Origin: Rubrivivax gelatinosus IL144
Lineage (GTDB): Bacteria > Pseudomonadota > Gammaproteobacteria > Burkholderiales > Burkholderiaceae_C
Length of the DNA: 64,000 nucleotides
Assembly: GCF_000284255.1 (NCBI RefSeq)
Contig: NC_017075.1
Coordinates: 2,480,001-2,544,000, forward strand
Direction: 5' to 3'
This document shows positions 46,886-64,000 of the stretch, in pieces; within the stretch, counting starts at the first letter, position 1, and every line of letters begins with the position of its first letter. Position numbers and translations under genes: made by a program. The notes under the pieces were generated by a model. That model did not search any database. It had not been told where the DNA came from and saw nothing but the letters and a program-made list of their open reading frames with translations.

Positions 46886-47347
46886 TCAGGCCGCGCGGGG
46901 AAGGGATTCGTTGATGCGCCGGCGCAGGGCCTGCACACGCTCGACGAGCACCGCCAGTTCGGCGGCGTCGCAGTCGACACCGGCAAGCAGCCGGCCTTGC
47001 AGTTCGACCGCCTGGGCTTGCAGCGCGCGGCCGGCTTCGGTGGGCTCGACGTGCACGCGGCGCTGGTCGGTTTCGTCGCGCTCGCGGCGCACGAGCCCGG
47101 CGCGTTCCAGCCGGCGCAGCAGCGGCGTCAGCGTGCCGGACTCCAGGTCCAGTCGCTCGCCGATGCCCGACACCGTCTGCCGGCCTTCGTGCCACAGCAC
47201 CAGCATCACCAGGTACTGCGGGTAGGTCAGGCCGAGCGGTTCGAGCAGCGGGCGGTACAGCCGCGTCATCGCCAGCGAGCCCGCGTACAGAGCGAAGCAG
47301 AGCTGGCGTTCCAGTGGCAGCAGGGCGGGGGCGTCGGTCGAGGCCAT
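46886..47347 (-). CDS. ohrR: OhrR, MarR-family organic peroxide sensor
   Basis: This 153-residue MarR-type repressor controls ohr. The N-terminal sensing Cys17 (RQLCFALY) aligns with the peroxidatic cysteine of Xanthomonas OhrR, and Cys126 (GVDCDAAE) fits the second cysteine of the two-cysteine class. The winged helix-turn-helix lies at about 40-105 (YLVMLVLWHE, then LDLESGTLTPLLRRLERAGLV). The ATG at 47345-47347 has no ribosome site. A TACAGT -10 ends seven bases upstream and tandem palindromes overlap the promoter, consistent with self-repression and a leaderless message. Confidence 0.94.
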   Translation of the reverse strand: MASTDAPALLPLERQLCFALYAGSLAMTRLYRPLLEPLGLTYPQYLVMLVLWHEGRQTVSGIGERLDLESGTLTPLLRRLERAGLVRRERDETDQRRVHVEPTEAGRALQAQAVELQGRLLAGVDCDAAELAVLVERVQALRRRINESLPRAA

Positions 47348-47354
47348 GGGCCGC

Positions 47355-47360
47355 ACTGTA
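47355..47360 (-). promoter_or_regulatory. -10-like TACAGT, 7 nt before ohrR
   Basis: The minus strand reads TACAGTGCGGCCC and then ATG. The OhrR-type palindromes begin four bases upstream of it, between -10 and -35. Confidence 0.5.
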
Positions 47361-47363
47361 GCC

Positions 47364-47391
47364 AGTTGCGCGCAACTCGGTTGCGCACAAC
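47364..47391. promoter_or_regulatory. Tandem OhrR-type palindromes
   Basis: AGTTGCGCGCAACT (47364-47377) is a perfect 14-bp palindrome. A second copy GTTGCGCACAAC (47380-47391) matches 5 of 6 per arm; the centres are 15 bp apart. TTGCGCGCAA cores resemble predicted OhrR operators of betaproteobacteria. They cover the ohrR promoter. Confidence 0.72.
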
Positions 47392-47417
47392 TTGATACGC
47401 CGACCGGCCGAAGGGTT

Positions 47418-47438
47418 GATGCCGGCCGCGCCGGCATC
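47418..47438 (-). terminator. Hairpin just after the dap operon's last gene
   Basis: A 9-bp perfect stem (GATGCCGGC/GCCGGCATC) with a 3-base loop starts four bases after the ABC-F stop on the minus strand. It lacks a T run, so its role as terminator is uncertain. It also separates the operon from the ohrR promoter. Confidence 0.45.
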
Positions 47439-47442
47439 GAAC

Positions 47443-52626
<5,184 letters not shown>

Positions 52627-52652
52627 GCCGATCCTCCCGTCGCTGCGCGTCT

Positions 52653-53470
<818 letters not shown>

Positions 53471-53474
<4 letters not shown>

Positions 53475-54667
53475 CGGGTGAGGCTTTCGGTGTAGGAAAC
53501 GATGCGGTCGGCGGCTTCGAGGCATTCCTCGAGCGGGGCGACGAGCGCCATGCGGACGCGGCCGGCGCCGGGGTTGCGGCCCTGCGCGCTGCGCGCCAGC
53601 AGGCTGCCGGGCAGGACGGTCACATTGTATTGAGCGAGCAGGCCCTGGGCGTAGGCGACGTCGTTGCCGCCGGGGACCGCGGCCCAGAGATAGAAGCCGG
53701 CGTCGGGCAGCGCGACGTCGAGCACGCCGGCCAGCCGCGGCGTGACGGCGGCGAACTTCTGTCGGTAGGCCTCGCGGTTGGCGACGACGTGCGCCTCGTC
53801 GTTCCAGGCGGCGACGCTGGCGCGCTGCACCAGCGGGCTCATCGCGCTGCCGTGATAGGTGCGGTAGAGCAGGAAGGCCTTCAGCAGCGCGGCGTCGCCG
53901 GCGACGAAGCCCGAGCGCAGCCCGGGCACGTTGCTGCGTTTGGACAGGCTGGTGAAGGCGACGAGATTGCGGAAGTCGCTGCGGCCGAGCTTCGCCGCCG
54001 CCTCCAGCCCGCCCAGCGGCGCTTCGTCGCGGAAATAGATCTCCGAATAACACTCGTCGCTGGCAATGACGAAGCCGTGGCGGTCCGACAGCTCGAACAG
54101 CCGCGCCCATTCGTCCAGCGGCATCACCGCGCCGGTCGGGTTGCCGGGCGAGCAGACGTAGAGCAGCTGCGTCGTGGCCCAGGTCGCGTCGTCGATCGCC
54201 GACCAGTCGGCGGCGAAGTTGCGCGCCGGGTCGCTGGGCGCAAAGGCCGTGCGTGCGCCGGCCAGCAGCGCCGCGCCTTCGTAGATCTGATAGAACGGGT
54301 TGGGGCAGACGACCGTGGCGCTCTCGCGCGTCGGGTCGATCACCGTCTGCGCGAAGGAGAACAGCGCCTCGCGCGAGCCCAGCACCGGCAGCACCTGGCT
54401 CGCCGCGTCGACCGTGATGCCGTAGCGCCGGCCCAGCCAGGCGGCGCAGGCTTCGCGCAGCGCCGGCTCGCCGGCGGTCGCCGGATAGGCGGCCAACGAC
54501 TTCAGGTTGGCCACAAGCGCTTCTTCGAGCAGCGCCGGCGCCGGGTGTTTGGGTTCGCCGATCCCCAGATTGATGGATCGCAGCGCCGGGTTGGGCACCA
54601 GACCGCGCGTCAGCTCGCGCCAACGCTCGAAAGGGTAGGGGTTCAGGCGGGCCAGCAACGGGTTCAT
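53471..54667 (-). CDS. dapC: N-succinyldiaminopimelate aminotransferase
   Basis: This 398-residue fold-type I PLP enzyme makes N-succinyl-diaminopimelate by transamination. The N-terminal [24 protein letters not shown] near 170, the aspartate in [12 protein letters not shown], the PLP lysine in [15 protein letters not shown] near 238, and the late Arg in RVRMALV are present. The sequence and neighbours (dapD, dapE) place it as DapC rather than ArgD. It heads the six-gene operon. Its start has no ribosome site, but GATAAT ends seven bases upstream of the ATG, a leaderless arrangement. Confidence 0.94.
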
Positions 54668-54674
54668 GGCGCGG

Positions 54675-54680
54675 ATTATC
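54675..54680 (-). promoter_or_regulatory. -10-like GATAAT, 7 nt before dapC
   Basis: The minus strand reads GGGATAATCCGCGCC and then ATG, a close copy of the element before map. It would drive the whole dap operon. Confidence 0.5.
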
Positions 54681-54777
54681 CCGGAGGGGGATGGCGCGGC
54701 CGGCGGCCACAATCGGTCGCGACTTTCCGCTGCCGATTCCGGCACGATGTCCCCGTCCACCCTGACAGGAGAAGCTC

Positions 54778-55965
54778 ATGAGCCTTCCGCGCGAGATCTT
54801 CGTCGTCTCCGCCGCCCGCACCGCGATCGGCACCTTCGGCGGTGCCCTCAAGGACCTGCCGCTGTCCGAACTGGCGACGCTGGCCGTCAAGGCCGCGCTG
54901 GAGCGTTCCGGCGCCCCGGCGGCCGCCATCGGCCACCTGGCGATGGGCACCGTCGTGCCCACCGAGCCGCGCGACGCCTATCTCAGCCGCGTCGCCGCCA
55001 TGGGCGCCGGGCTGCCGCAGGAGACGCCGGCCTTCAACGTCAACCGGCTCTGCGGCTCGGGGCTGCAGGCCATCGTCTCGGCGGCTCAGGCGATCACGCT
55101 CGGCGACTGCGAGCTGGCGGTCGGCGCCGGCGCCGAGAACATGTCGCGCGGCGCCTACCTGATGCCCAGCGCGCGCTGGGGCGCCCGCATGGGCGACGCG
55201 CAGATCCTGGACTTCGTCGTCGGCGCGCTGAACGACCCGTTCCACAAGGTGCACATGGGCATCACCGCCGAGAACGTCGCCGAACGTTTCGGCATCACGC
55301 GCGAGCAGATGGACGCGCTGGCGGTCGAAAGCCACCGCCGCGCCGCCGCGGCGATCGAGGCCGGCTACTTCCGCGAGCAGATCATCCCGGTGGTGCAGCA
55401 GACCCGCAAAGGCGAGGTCGTCTTCGACACCGACGAGCACGTCAAGCCGGGCACGACGCTGGAGGGGCTGGCGAAGATGAAGCCGGCGTTCAAGAAGGAC
55501 GGCACGGTGACCGCCGGCAACGCCTCGGGCATCAACGACGGCGCCGCGGCCGTCGTGCTGGCCAGCGCCGAGGCCGTCAAGGCGCACGGGCTGACGCCGC
55601 TGGCGCGGTTCGTGGGTTACGCCCACGCCGGCGTCGAGCCGGCGATCATGGGCATCGGCCCGGTGCCGGCGACGCGTGCGCTGCTGGCGCGCACCGGGCT
55701 CAAGGTCGGCGACTTCGACGTCATCGAAGCCAACGAGGCCTTCGCCGCCCAGGCCTGCGCGGTGTCCAAGGAGCTCGACCTCGACCCGGCCAAGGTCAAC
55801 CCCAACGGCTCGGGCATCTCGCTGGGCCACCCGATCGGCGGCACCGGCGCGATCATCACCACCAAGGCGATCCACGAGCTGCGCCGCATCGGCGGCCGCT
55901 ACGCGCTGGTGACGATGTGCATCGGCGGCGGCCAGGGCATCGCCGCCGCATTCGAGAAGGTCTAA
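54778..55965 (+). CDS. bktB: Acetyl-CoA C-acyltransferase (BktB-like beta-ketothiolase)
   Basis: This 395-residue thiolase is close to Cupriavidus BktB, as judged by [40 protein letters not shown] and the C-terminal [11 protein letters not shown]. Cys92 is the nucleophile, and His and Cys in [10 protein letters not shown] and MCIGGG complete the site. BktB accepts longer acyl-CoAs and makes 3-ketovaleryl-CoA for PHA with valerate units; it may also serve beta-oxidation. A strong ribosome site (AGGAG, six bases) precedes ATG 54778. It stands alone, divergent from dapC and followed by a cluster of hairpins. Confidence 0.9.
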   Translation: MSLPREIFVVSAARTAIGTFGGALKDLPLSELATLAVKAALERSGAPAAAIGHLAMGTVVPTEPRDAYLSRVAAMGAGLPQETPAFNVNRLCGSGLQAIVSAAQAITLGDCELAVGAGAENMSRGAYLMPSARWGARMGDAQILDFVVGALNDPFHKVHMGITAENVAERFGITREQMDALAVESHRRAAAAIEAGYFREQIIPVVQQTRKGEVVFDTDEHVKPGTTLEGLAKMKPAFKKDGTVTAGNASGINDGAAAVVLASAEAVKAHGLTPLARFVGYAHAGVEPAIMGIGPVPATRALLARTGLKVGDFDVIEANEAFAAQACAVSKELDLDPAKVNPNGSGISLGHPIGGTGAIITTKAIHELRRIGGRYALVTMCIGGGQGIAAAFEKV

Positions 55966-55966
55966 G

Positions 55967-56037
55967 GCCCCCCCCGGAGCGCCTTCGGCGCTCCCCCCTC
56001 AAGGGGGCGCCGCCAGTGACCCGGCAAAGCCGGGCCA
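55967..56037. repeat. Cluster of three hairpins (REP-like)
   Basis: Three hairpins follow the thiolase stop back to back: GGAGCGCC-TTC-GGCGCTCC (55976-55994), CCCCC-TCAA-GGGGG (55994-56007) and CCCGGC-AAA-GCCGGG (56020-56034). I recall near-identical GCGCTCCCCCCTCAAGGGGG units between genes in Burkholderiales such as Rubrivivax and Leptothrix. It may also serve as a terminator for the thiolase gene. Only one copy lies in this window. Confidence 0.6.
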
Positions 56038-56100
56038 CGGCGTCCGCTTGATGCGCTGGCGAGTGCGCAGCCGACTGCCGCGGCGCCGCAGGCCTGTCAG

Positions 56101-56541
56101 TTACAGCGCCCCGCGACAGCCGGGCGCGCCGCAGCGGCACGGCAGCGTGCCGCCGTGGTGCGTCTCGCCGTAGTCGACGGTGATCTCCTCACCCGGGGCG
56201 ATGGCGCGCAGCGAGAAGAACTCTACGCGGCCGTTGTCCAGCACCAGCCGGGCGTTGGGCCGGCAGCTGTGGTTGGTGTAGCGCATCGGGTCGGTCGACA
56301 GCGTGAAGTCGATCGCGCGCTTGGGCGACAGCTCGACGATCATGATGCGTTCGTGACGCGTCGCGCGGATGCGCGCCTGCTCGACGCTCAGCGCCTCGCC
56401 GCGGATCTCGCCGATCTTCACGCGCTCGGGGATGGCCTCGGCGGCAAAGACACCGTGGCCGTCGATGGTGCTGACAGCGACCTCGACCGCGTACTTCTGG
56501 TAGGGCCGGCGTTCGACGCGCGGCGCCTCCGGCACGTTCAC
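56101..56541 (-). CDS. SET-domain protein (putative lysine methyltransferase)
   Basis: This 146-residue protein is almost entirely a SET domain. [11 protein letters not shown] (near 30) is the start, TNHSCRPNA (near 90) the core knot, EEITVDYGE (near 120) the catalytic Tyr region, and [10 protein letters not shown] the post-SET zinc cysteines with the NHSC cysteine. SET enzymes methylate lysines; small bacterial ones have few known targets. The GTG start at 56539-56541 overlaps the queF stop as GTGA. No ATG start exists nearby. It is probably co-translated with queF, but the functional link is unclear. Confidence 0.86.
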   Translation of the reverse strand: MNVPEAPRVERRPYQKYAVEVAVSTIDGHGVFAAEAIPERVKIGEIRGEALSVEQARIRATRHERIMIVELSPKRAIDFTLSTDPMRYTNHSCRPNARLVLDNGRVEFFSLRAIAPGEEITVDYGETHHGGTLPCRCGAPGCRGAL

Positions 56542-56981
56542 GCCTGCGGCGCCGGTAGCACGACCGGCGCGGCCGGCTTCCAGCCCTTGGCGCGGTGTTC
56601 GACGGTGACGTGGGTGCCGATGCCGCCGCGCACGAACCAGTTGCCGTGGATGCGCAGGAACCGCGGCTTGATGGCCTTCACCAGGTCCTCGAGGATGGTG
56701 TTGGTCACCTTCTCGTGGAACGCGCCTTCGTTGCGGTAGCTCCAGAAATAGAGCTTCAGGCTCTTCAGCTCGACGCACAGCTTGTCCGGCACGATCTCGA
56801 TCGTGAAATGGGCGAAGTCGGGCTGGCCGGTCAGCGGGCACAGGCAGGTGAACTCGGGCACGTCGAAGCGGATCACGTAGTCGCGTTCGGGTGCCGGGTT
56901 CGGGAAGACCTGCAGTTCCTTGCTGGGCTGGGTGGGCGGCACCGCGGGGGCGGTGCGCTGGCGGGGGGGGGTGCGGGCCAT
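56538..56981 (-). CDS. queF: NADPH-dependent 7-cyano-7-deazaguanine reductase
   Basis: This 147-residue QueF is of the short (type I) class, which reduces preQ0 to preQ1 in queuosine synthesis. The catalytic Cys lies in the [15 protein letters not shown] stretch (near 47-50). The QueF motif with the conserved Glu is in [15 protein letters not shown], and the later EGAFHE holds another active-site residue. The C-terminal [17 protein letters not shown] is typical. The N-terminal 25 residues are Pro/Arg-rich and less conserved. It overlaps the SET-domain gene. The divergent smc gene starts 139 bases away. Confidence 0.94.
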   Translation of the reverse strand: MARTPPRQRTAPAVPPTQPSKELQVFPNPAPERDYVIRFDVPEFTCLCPLTGQPDFAHFTIEIVPDKLCVELKSLKLYFWSYRNEGAFHEKVTNTILEDLVKAIKPRFLRIHGNWFVRGGIGTHVTVEHRAKGWKPAAPVVLPAPQA

Positions 56982-57120
56982 CGGAGTTCGGGGGCGGCGG
57001 GGCCGGGGGGAAAGGGGCGCGATGCTATCATCCGGCCACCAGCGCGCTCCCCCGTCGAGCGCGTTTTGCCATGTAGATCAAGCACTTGCGTGTATTGACC
57101 CGCCGCCAGCGGCCGCCTCG

Positions 57121-60100
57121 ATGCGACTGAACCAGATCAAGCTCGCCGGCTTCAAGTCCTTCGCCGAACCGACCACCTTCCAGCTGCCCGGGCAGCGTGT
57201 CGGCGTCGTCGGCCCGAACGGCTGCGGCAAGAGCAACATCATGGACGCGGTGCGCTGGGTGCTCGGCGAGAGCAAGGCCAGCGAACTGCGCGGCGAGTCG
57301 ATGCAGGACGTGATCTTCAACGGCTCGGGCCAGCGCAAGCCCGCCAGCCGGGCCAGCGTCGAGCTCGTCTTCGACAACGCTTCGGCGCGTGCCGGCGGCC
57401 AGTGGAACGCCTTCGCCGAGATCGCCGTCAAGCGCGTGCTGACGCGCGACGGCACCTCCAGCTACTTCATCAACAACCAGCCGGTGCGCCGGCGCGACGT
57501 GCAGGACGTGTTCCTGGGCACCGGCCTGGGCCCGCGCGCCTACGCCATCATCGGCCAGGGCACGATCAGCCGCATCATCGAGAGCCGCCCCGAGGAACTG
57601 CGCCTGTTCCTCGAAGAGGCCGCCGGCGTCTCCAAGTACAAGGAACGCCGCCGCGAGACCGAGAACCGGCTGAAGGACACGCGCGAGAACCTGACGCGGG
57701 TCGAAGACATCCTGCGCGAGCTGAACCTCAACCTCGAGAAGCTGGAGAAGCAGGCCGAGGTCGCCGCCGCCTACCGCCGGCTGCAGGACGACGGCACGAC
57801 CAAGCTGCACCAGCTCTGGTTCCTGAAGGCGCGCGACGCCGCCGGCGAGGAAGAACGTGTCAAGACCGCGGTGCTGGCCGCGACCAACGTGCTCGAGCAA
57901 CGCATGGCCGAGCTGCGCCACGTCGAGGCCGAGCTGGAGCAGCTGCGCCAGGCGCATTACGAAGCCAGCGACGAGCTGCACGCGCGCCAGGGTTCGCTGT
58001 CCGAAGCGGCACTGGAAGTGAGCCGGCTCGAGGAACGCATCCGCTATGTCGTCGACGGCCGCCAGCGTGCCGAGCAGCGCCTGGCCGCACTCGACGCGCA
58101 GAACGAAGGCTGGCGCGAGCGCCAGGCCGCCGCCGAAGCCGAGCTGGAAGACATCGCCGGACAGATCGTCGCCGCCGAGGAAGAGGCCGACGTGCTCGTC
58201 GCCCAGGCCGAGGACCAGGGGCTGGAACTGCCGGCGCTGGAAGACGGCCTGCGCGCCGCCCAGGCCGACGCCAACCGCCAGCGCAACGCCGTCACCCAGG
58301 TGCAGCAGCAGATCCAGGTGCTGGCCGCCGACAGCCGCAACCTCGACGAGCAGGCGCGCCAGCTGCGCACGCGCCGCGAGCGCCTGGCCGGCGAGCGCCA
58401 GCAGCTGCAGGCGCCCGACACCGCGCGCCTGGACGCGCTGCGCGAGGACGAAGCCGTCGCCGCCGAGCGCCATGAGGAAGCCGAAGGCCGGCTGCACGAA
58501 CTGTCCGAGCAGGTGCCGGCGCTCGACGAGCAGCGCCGCGCCGCGCAGACCGCCGTCAACCGCGAGAACGCCAAGCAGGCCGACATCGCCGCGCGTCTGG
58601 AGGCGCTGCGCACGCTGCAGGAAAAAGTGCAGACCGAAGGCAAGCTCAAGCCCTGGCTGGAGCGCCACGGCCTCACCGGCATGCAGGGCCTGTGGCGCCA
58701 GGTGCACATCGAACCCGGCTGGGAGACGGCGCTGGAAGCCGCGCTGCGCGAGCGCCTGAACGCGCTGGCCGTCGGCCGGCTCGACACCGTGCGCGCCTTC
58801 GCCGCCGACGCTCCGCCGGCCAAGCTGGCTTTCTACGCGCTGCCCTCGGGCGCCATCGCCAGCACGCACGCCACGCTGCCGCGGCTGTCCGACCTGCTGC
58901 GCCTGGGCGACGCCGGCCTGAAGGCGCTGCTGGGCGACTGGCTCGAAGGCGTCTACACCGCCGACTCGCTGGACGCGGCGCTAGCCCTGCGCGGCCAGCT
59001 GACGCACGGCGAGGTCGTCATGACGCGCGAAGGCCACGCCGTCAGCCAGTTCGCCGTCGCCTTCTACGCGCCCGACTCCGAGCAGGCCGGCCTGCTGGCG
59101 CGGGCCCAGGAGATCGAGAACCTCGACCGCCAGCAGCGCGCGCAGACACTGATCGCCGAAGAGACGCGCACCCAGTCCGTGCGCCTGGAAGCCGCCTACA
59201 CCGACGCCAGCGGCCGCCTGGCCGCCGCGCGCCGCGAAGCCGCCGAAGCGCAGAACCGCGCCCACGCGCTGCACGTCGAGCTGCTGCGCCTGAGCCAGCA
59301 GGCCGAGGCCGCGCTGCAGCGCCGCGAGCAGCTGGGCGACGAGCTCGCCGAGATCGATGCCCAGATGGAGGCCATCGAGGAGCGCCGCGCCGTCGGCGAA
59401 GCGCGTTTCGAGGAACTCGACGTCGAGCTCGGCGAGGCCCAGCAGCGCCACGCCGACCTCGAAGACGAGGTCATCGCCGCCGACCGCCGCCTGGCCGACG
59501 CGCGCGAGCAGCAGCGAGCGCTGGAGCGCCAGGCGCAGGAAGCGCGCTTCCAGGCGCGCTCGCTGGCCGCGCGCCGCGACGAGCTGCAGCGTGCGCTGGA
59601 AACCGCCGGTGCGCAGATCGCCGCCAACGAGCAGGCCGCCGAGCAGATCCGCAGCGAACTCGCCGGCTTCGACGACGCCGCAGCCGAAGCCGGGCTGCAG
59701 GAAGCGCTGTCGCTGCGCCTGGAGCGCGAACGCGAGCTGGGCGCCGCCCGCAGCCGCTACGACGACCTGTCGGCGCAGATGCGCCGCGCCGACGAGCAGC
59801 GCTTGGGGCTGGAGCAGGGCATGGCGCCGCTGCGCGAGCAGATCACCAAGCTGCAGCTCGAACAGCAGGCGGCACAGCTGGGCGGCGCGCAGTACCTGGA
59901 GCAGCTGCAGGCGGCTGAGGTCGACCTGGAGGCGCTGGCCACCGGCATCGAGCAGGGCGGCGTCAAGCTCTGGGGCCTGCAGTCCGAGATCGACCGCATC
60001 AACCGCGAGATCGCGGCGCTGGGCGCCGTCAACCTCGCCGCGCTTGACGAACTCACCGCCTCGCGCGAGCGCAAGACCTTCCTCGACGCCCAGCTCGCCG

Positions 60101-60632
60101 ACCTGACCGAAGCCATCACCACGCTGGAAGACGCGATCCGAAAGATCGACCTGGAGACGCGCGACCTGCTGGGCAGCACTTTCAACCAGGTCAACGAGCA
60201 CTTCGGGCGCATGTTCCCGTCGCTGTTCGGCGGCGGCCAGGCCAGGCTGGTGATGACCGGCGACGAGATCCTCGACGCCGGCGTGCAGGTGATGGCGCAG
60301 CCGCCGGGCAAGAAGAACAGCACCATCCACCTGCTGTCCGGCGGCGAGAAGGCGCTGACCGCGATCGCGCTGGTGTTCGCGATCTTCCAGCTCAACCCGG
60401 CGCCGTTCTGCCTGCTCGACGAAGTCGACGCACCTCTGGACGACGCCAACACCGAGCGTTACCGCAACCTCGTCACCGAGATGAGCGCGGGCACCCAGTT
60501 CCTCTTCATCAGCCACAACAAGATCGCGATGGAGATGGCCGAACAGCTGATCGGCGTGACGATGCAGGAGCAGGGCGTCTCGCGCATCGTCGCCGTCGAC
60601 ATGGAAGCGGCCATCGGCTTCGCCGAAGCGGC

Positions 60633-60636
<4 letters not shown>
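57121..60636 (+). CDS. smc: Chromosome segregation protein SMC
   Basis: This 1171-residue protein has the typical SMC layout: an N-terminal ATPase half with Walker A GPNGCGKSN near residue 33, a long coiled coil (about 170-500), a hinge (about 520-640, starting near LKPWLERHGL), a returning coiled coil (about 650-1010), and a C-terminal half with signature LLSGGEKALTAIAL and Walker B CLLDEVDAPLDD. SMC, with ScpA and ScpB, compacts and segregates chromosomes. The ATG at 57121 is preferred because the conserved RLNQIKLAGFKSF starts there, although no good ribosome site precedes it. It overlaps zipA by ATGA. Confidence 0.97.
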
Positions 60637-63789
<3,153 letters not shown>

Positions 63790-63790
<1 letters not shown>

Positions 63791-64000
63791 TGGCCGTGCA
63801 CGAGATCCTGAAGATGGGCGATGCGCGCCTGCTGCGTGTCGCCCAACCGGTCGAAGCCTTCGACACGCCCGAGCTGCACGCGCTGGTGGCCGACATGATG
63901 GAAACCATGGCCGCCGCCAACGGCGCCGGCCTGGCGGCGCCGCAGATCGGCGTCGACCTGCAGCTCGTCGTCTTCGGCTTCGAGCGCAACGAGCGCTACC
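63790..64000 (+). CDS. def: Peptide deformylase, N-terminal part (cut by window edge)
   Basis: Seventy codons from the ATG at 63790 encode the start of a peptide deformylase: [19 protein letters not shown], then [25 protein letters not shown], where [10 protein letters not shown] is motif 1 of the family. The metal-binding EGCLS and HExxH motifs lie beyond the window. Deformylase removes the formyl group from nascent proteins. The start overlaps the ligA stop (TGATG). Whether it is the main or a second copy of def cannot be told. Confidence 0.93.

Overview
The window is a compact, very GC-rich stretch of bacterial chromosome. It holds 50 protein genes, two of them cut by the window edges, and no gene-free gap longer than about 260 bases. 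I found no RNA gene, insertion sequence, prophage, integrase or CRISPR array. Gene content and order fit a betaproteobacterium of the order Burkholderiales: a pyruvate dehydrogenase operon with a lipoyl-domain E3, a dapC-dapD-pilU-dapE-prmB operon, smc-zipA-ligA-def, and phaC-phaA-phaB. The strongest hint to genus is a Tat-exported high-potential iron-sulfur protein at 12761-13063. Its 74-residue mature part looks, from memory, almost identical to the HiPIP of Rubrivivax gelatinosus. I therefore infer Rubrivivax or a close relative; no photosynthesis gene lies in the window.

Layout. 1-6318 (mostly minus): the end of a DUF4124 gene, an M3 oligopeptidase overlapping folD, and a FixL/FixJ-type sensor kinase and response regulator. 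6488-12666 (plus): aceE-aceF-lpdA, closed by a strong terminator. 12761-17693: HiPIP, a degenerate GGDEF-EAL protein, a Nudix hydrolase, a fumarylpyruvate hydrolase/maleylpyruvate isomerase pair, pgeF and a small membrane protein. 17827-21571: the polyhydroxyalkanoate operon phaC-phaA-phaB. 21593-27882 (minus): a run of membrane proteins, selU, glnD and map. 27922-33641 (plus): purL and an ABC-F ATPase. 33702-39730: a Tim44-domain protein, a DUF456 protein, a YdcF-like protein and a large AsmA/DUF748 protein. 39727-43310: a LysR regulator divergent from a quinone reductase, gcdH and msrA. 43317-47347: two unknown coupled genes, a Cdd1-family gene coupled to lexA, asparaginase, and ohr with ohrR. 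47443-54667 (minus): the six-gene dapC-dapD-pilU-dapE-prmB-ABC-F operon. 54778-64000: a BktB-like thiolase, a queF/SET-domain pair, then smc-zipA-ligA-def.

How the genes work together. Acetyl-CoA made by the PDH complex can be stored as polyhydroxyalkanoate by PhaA, PhaB and PhaC, with the BktB-like thiolase able to add longer units. The dap genes form most of the succinylase branch of lysine and cell-wall synthesis. smc, zipA and ligA serve chromosome segregation, division and replication. Readable control elements include two LexA boxes exactly 20 bp apart, tandem OhrR-type palindromes over the ohrR promoter, a LysR-type ATTG-N11-CAAT site over a regulator start codon, and a Fur-like palindrome. 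At least seven genes have a -10-like hexamer ending 6 to 8 bases before the start codon with no ribosome binding site, which suggests leaderless mRNAs. The window is essentially core genome. The less ordinary points are the regulatory sites, the coupling of unlike genes, two unrecognised small genes and the orphan GGDEF-EAL protein.
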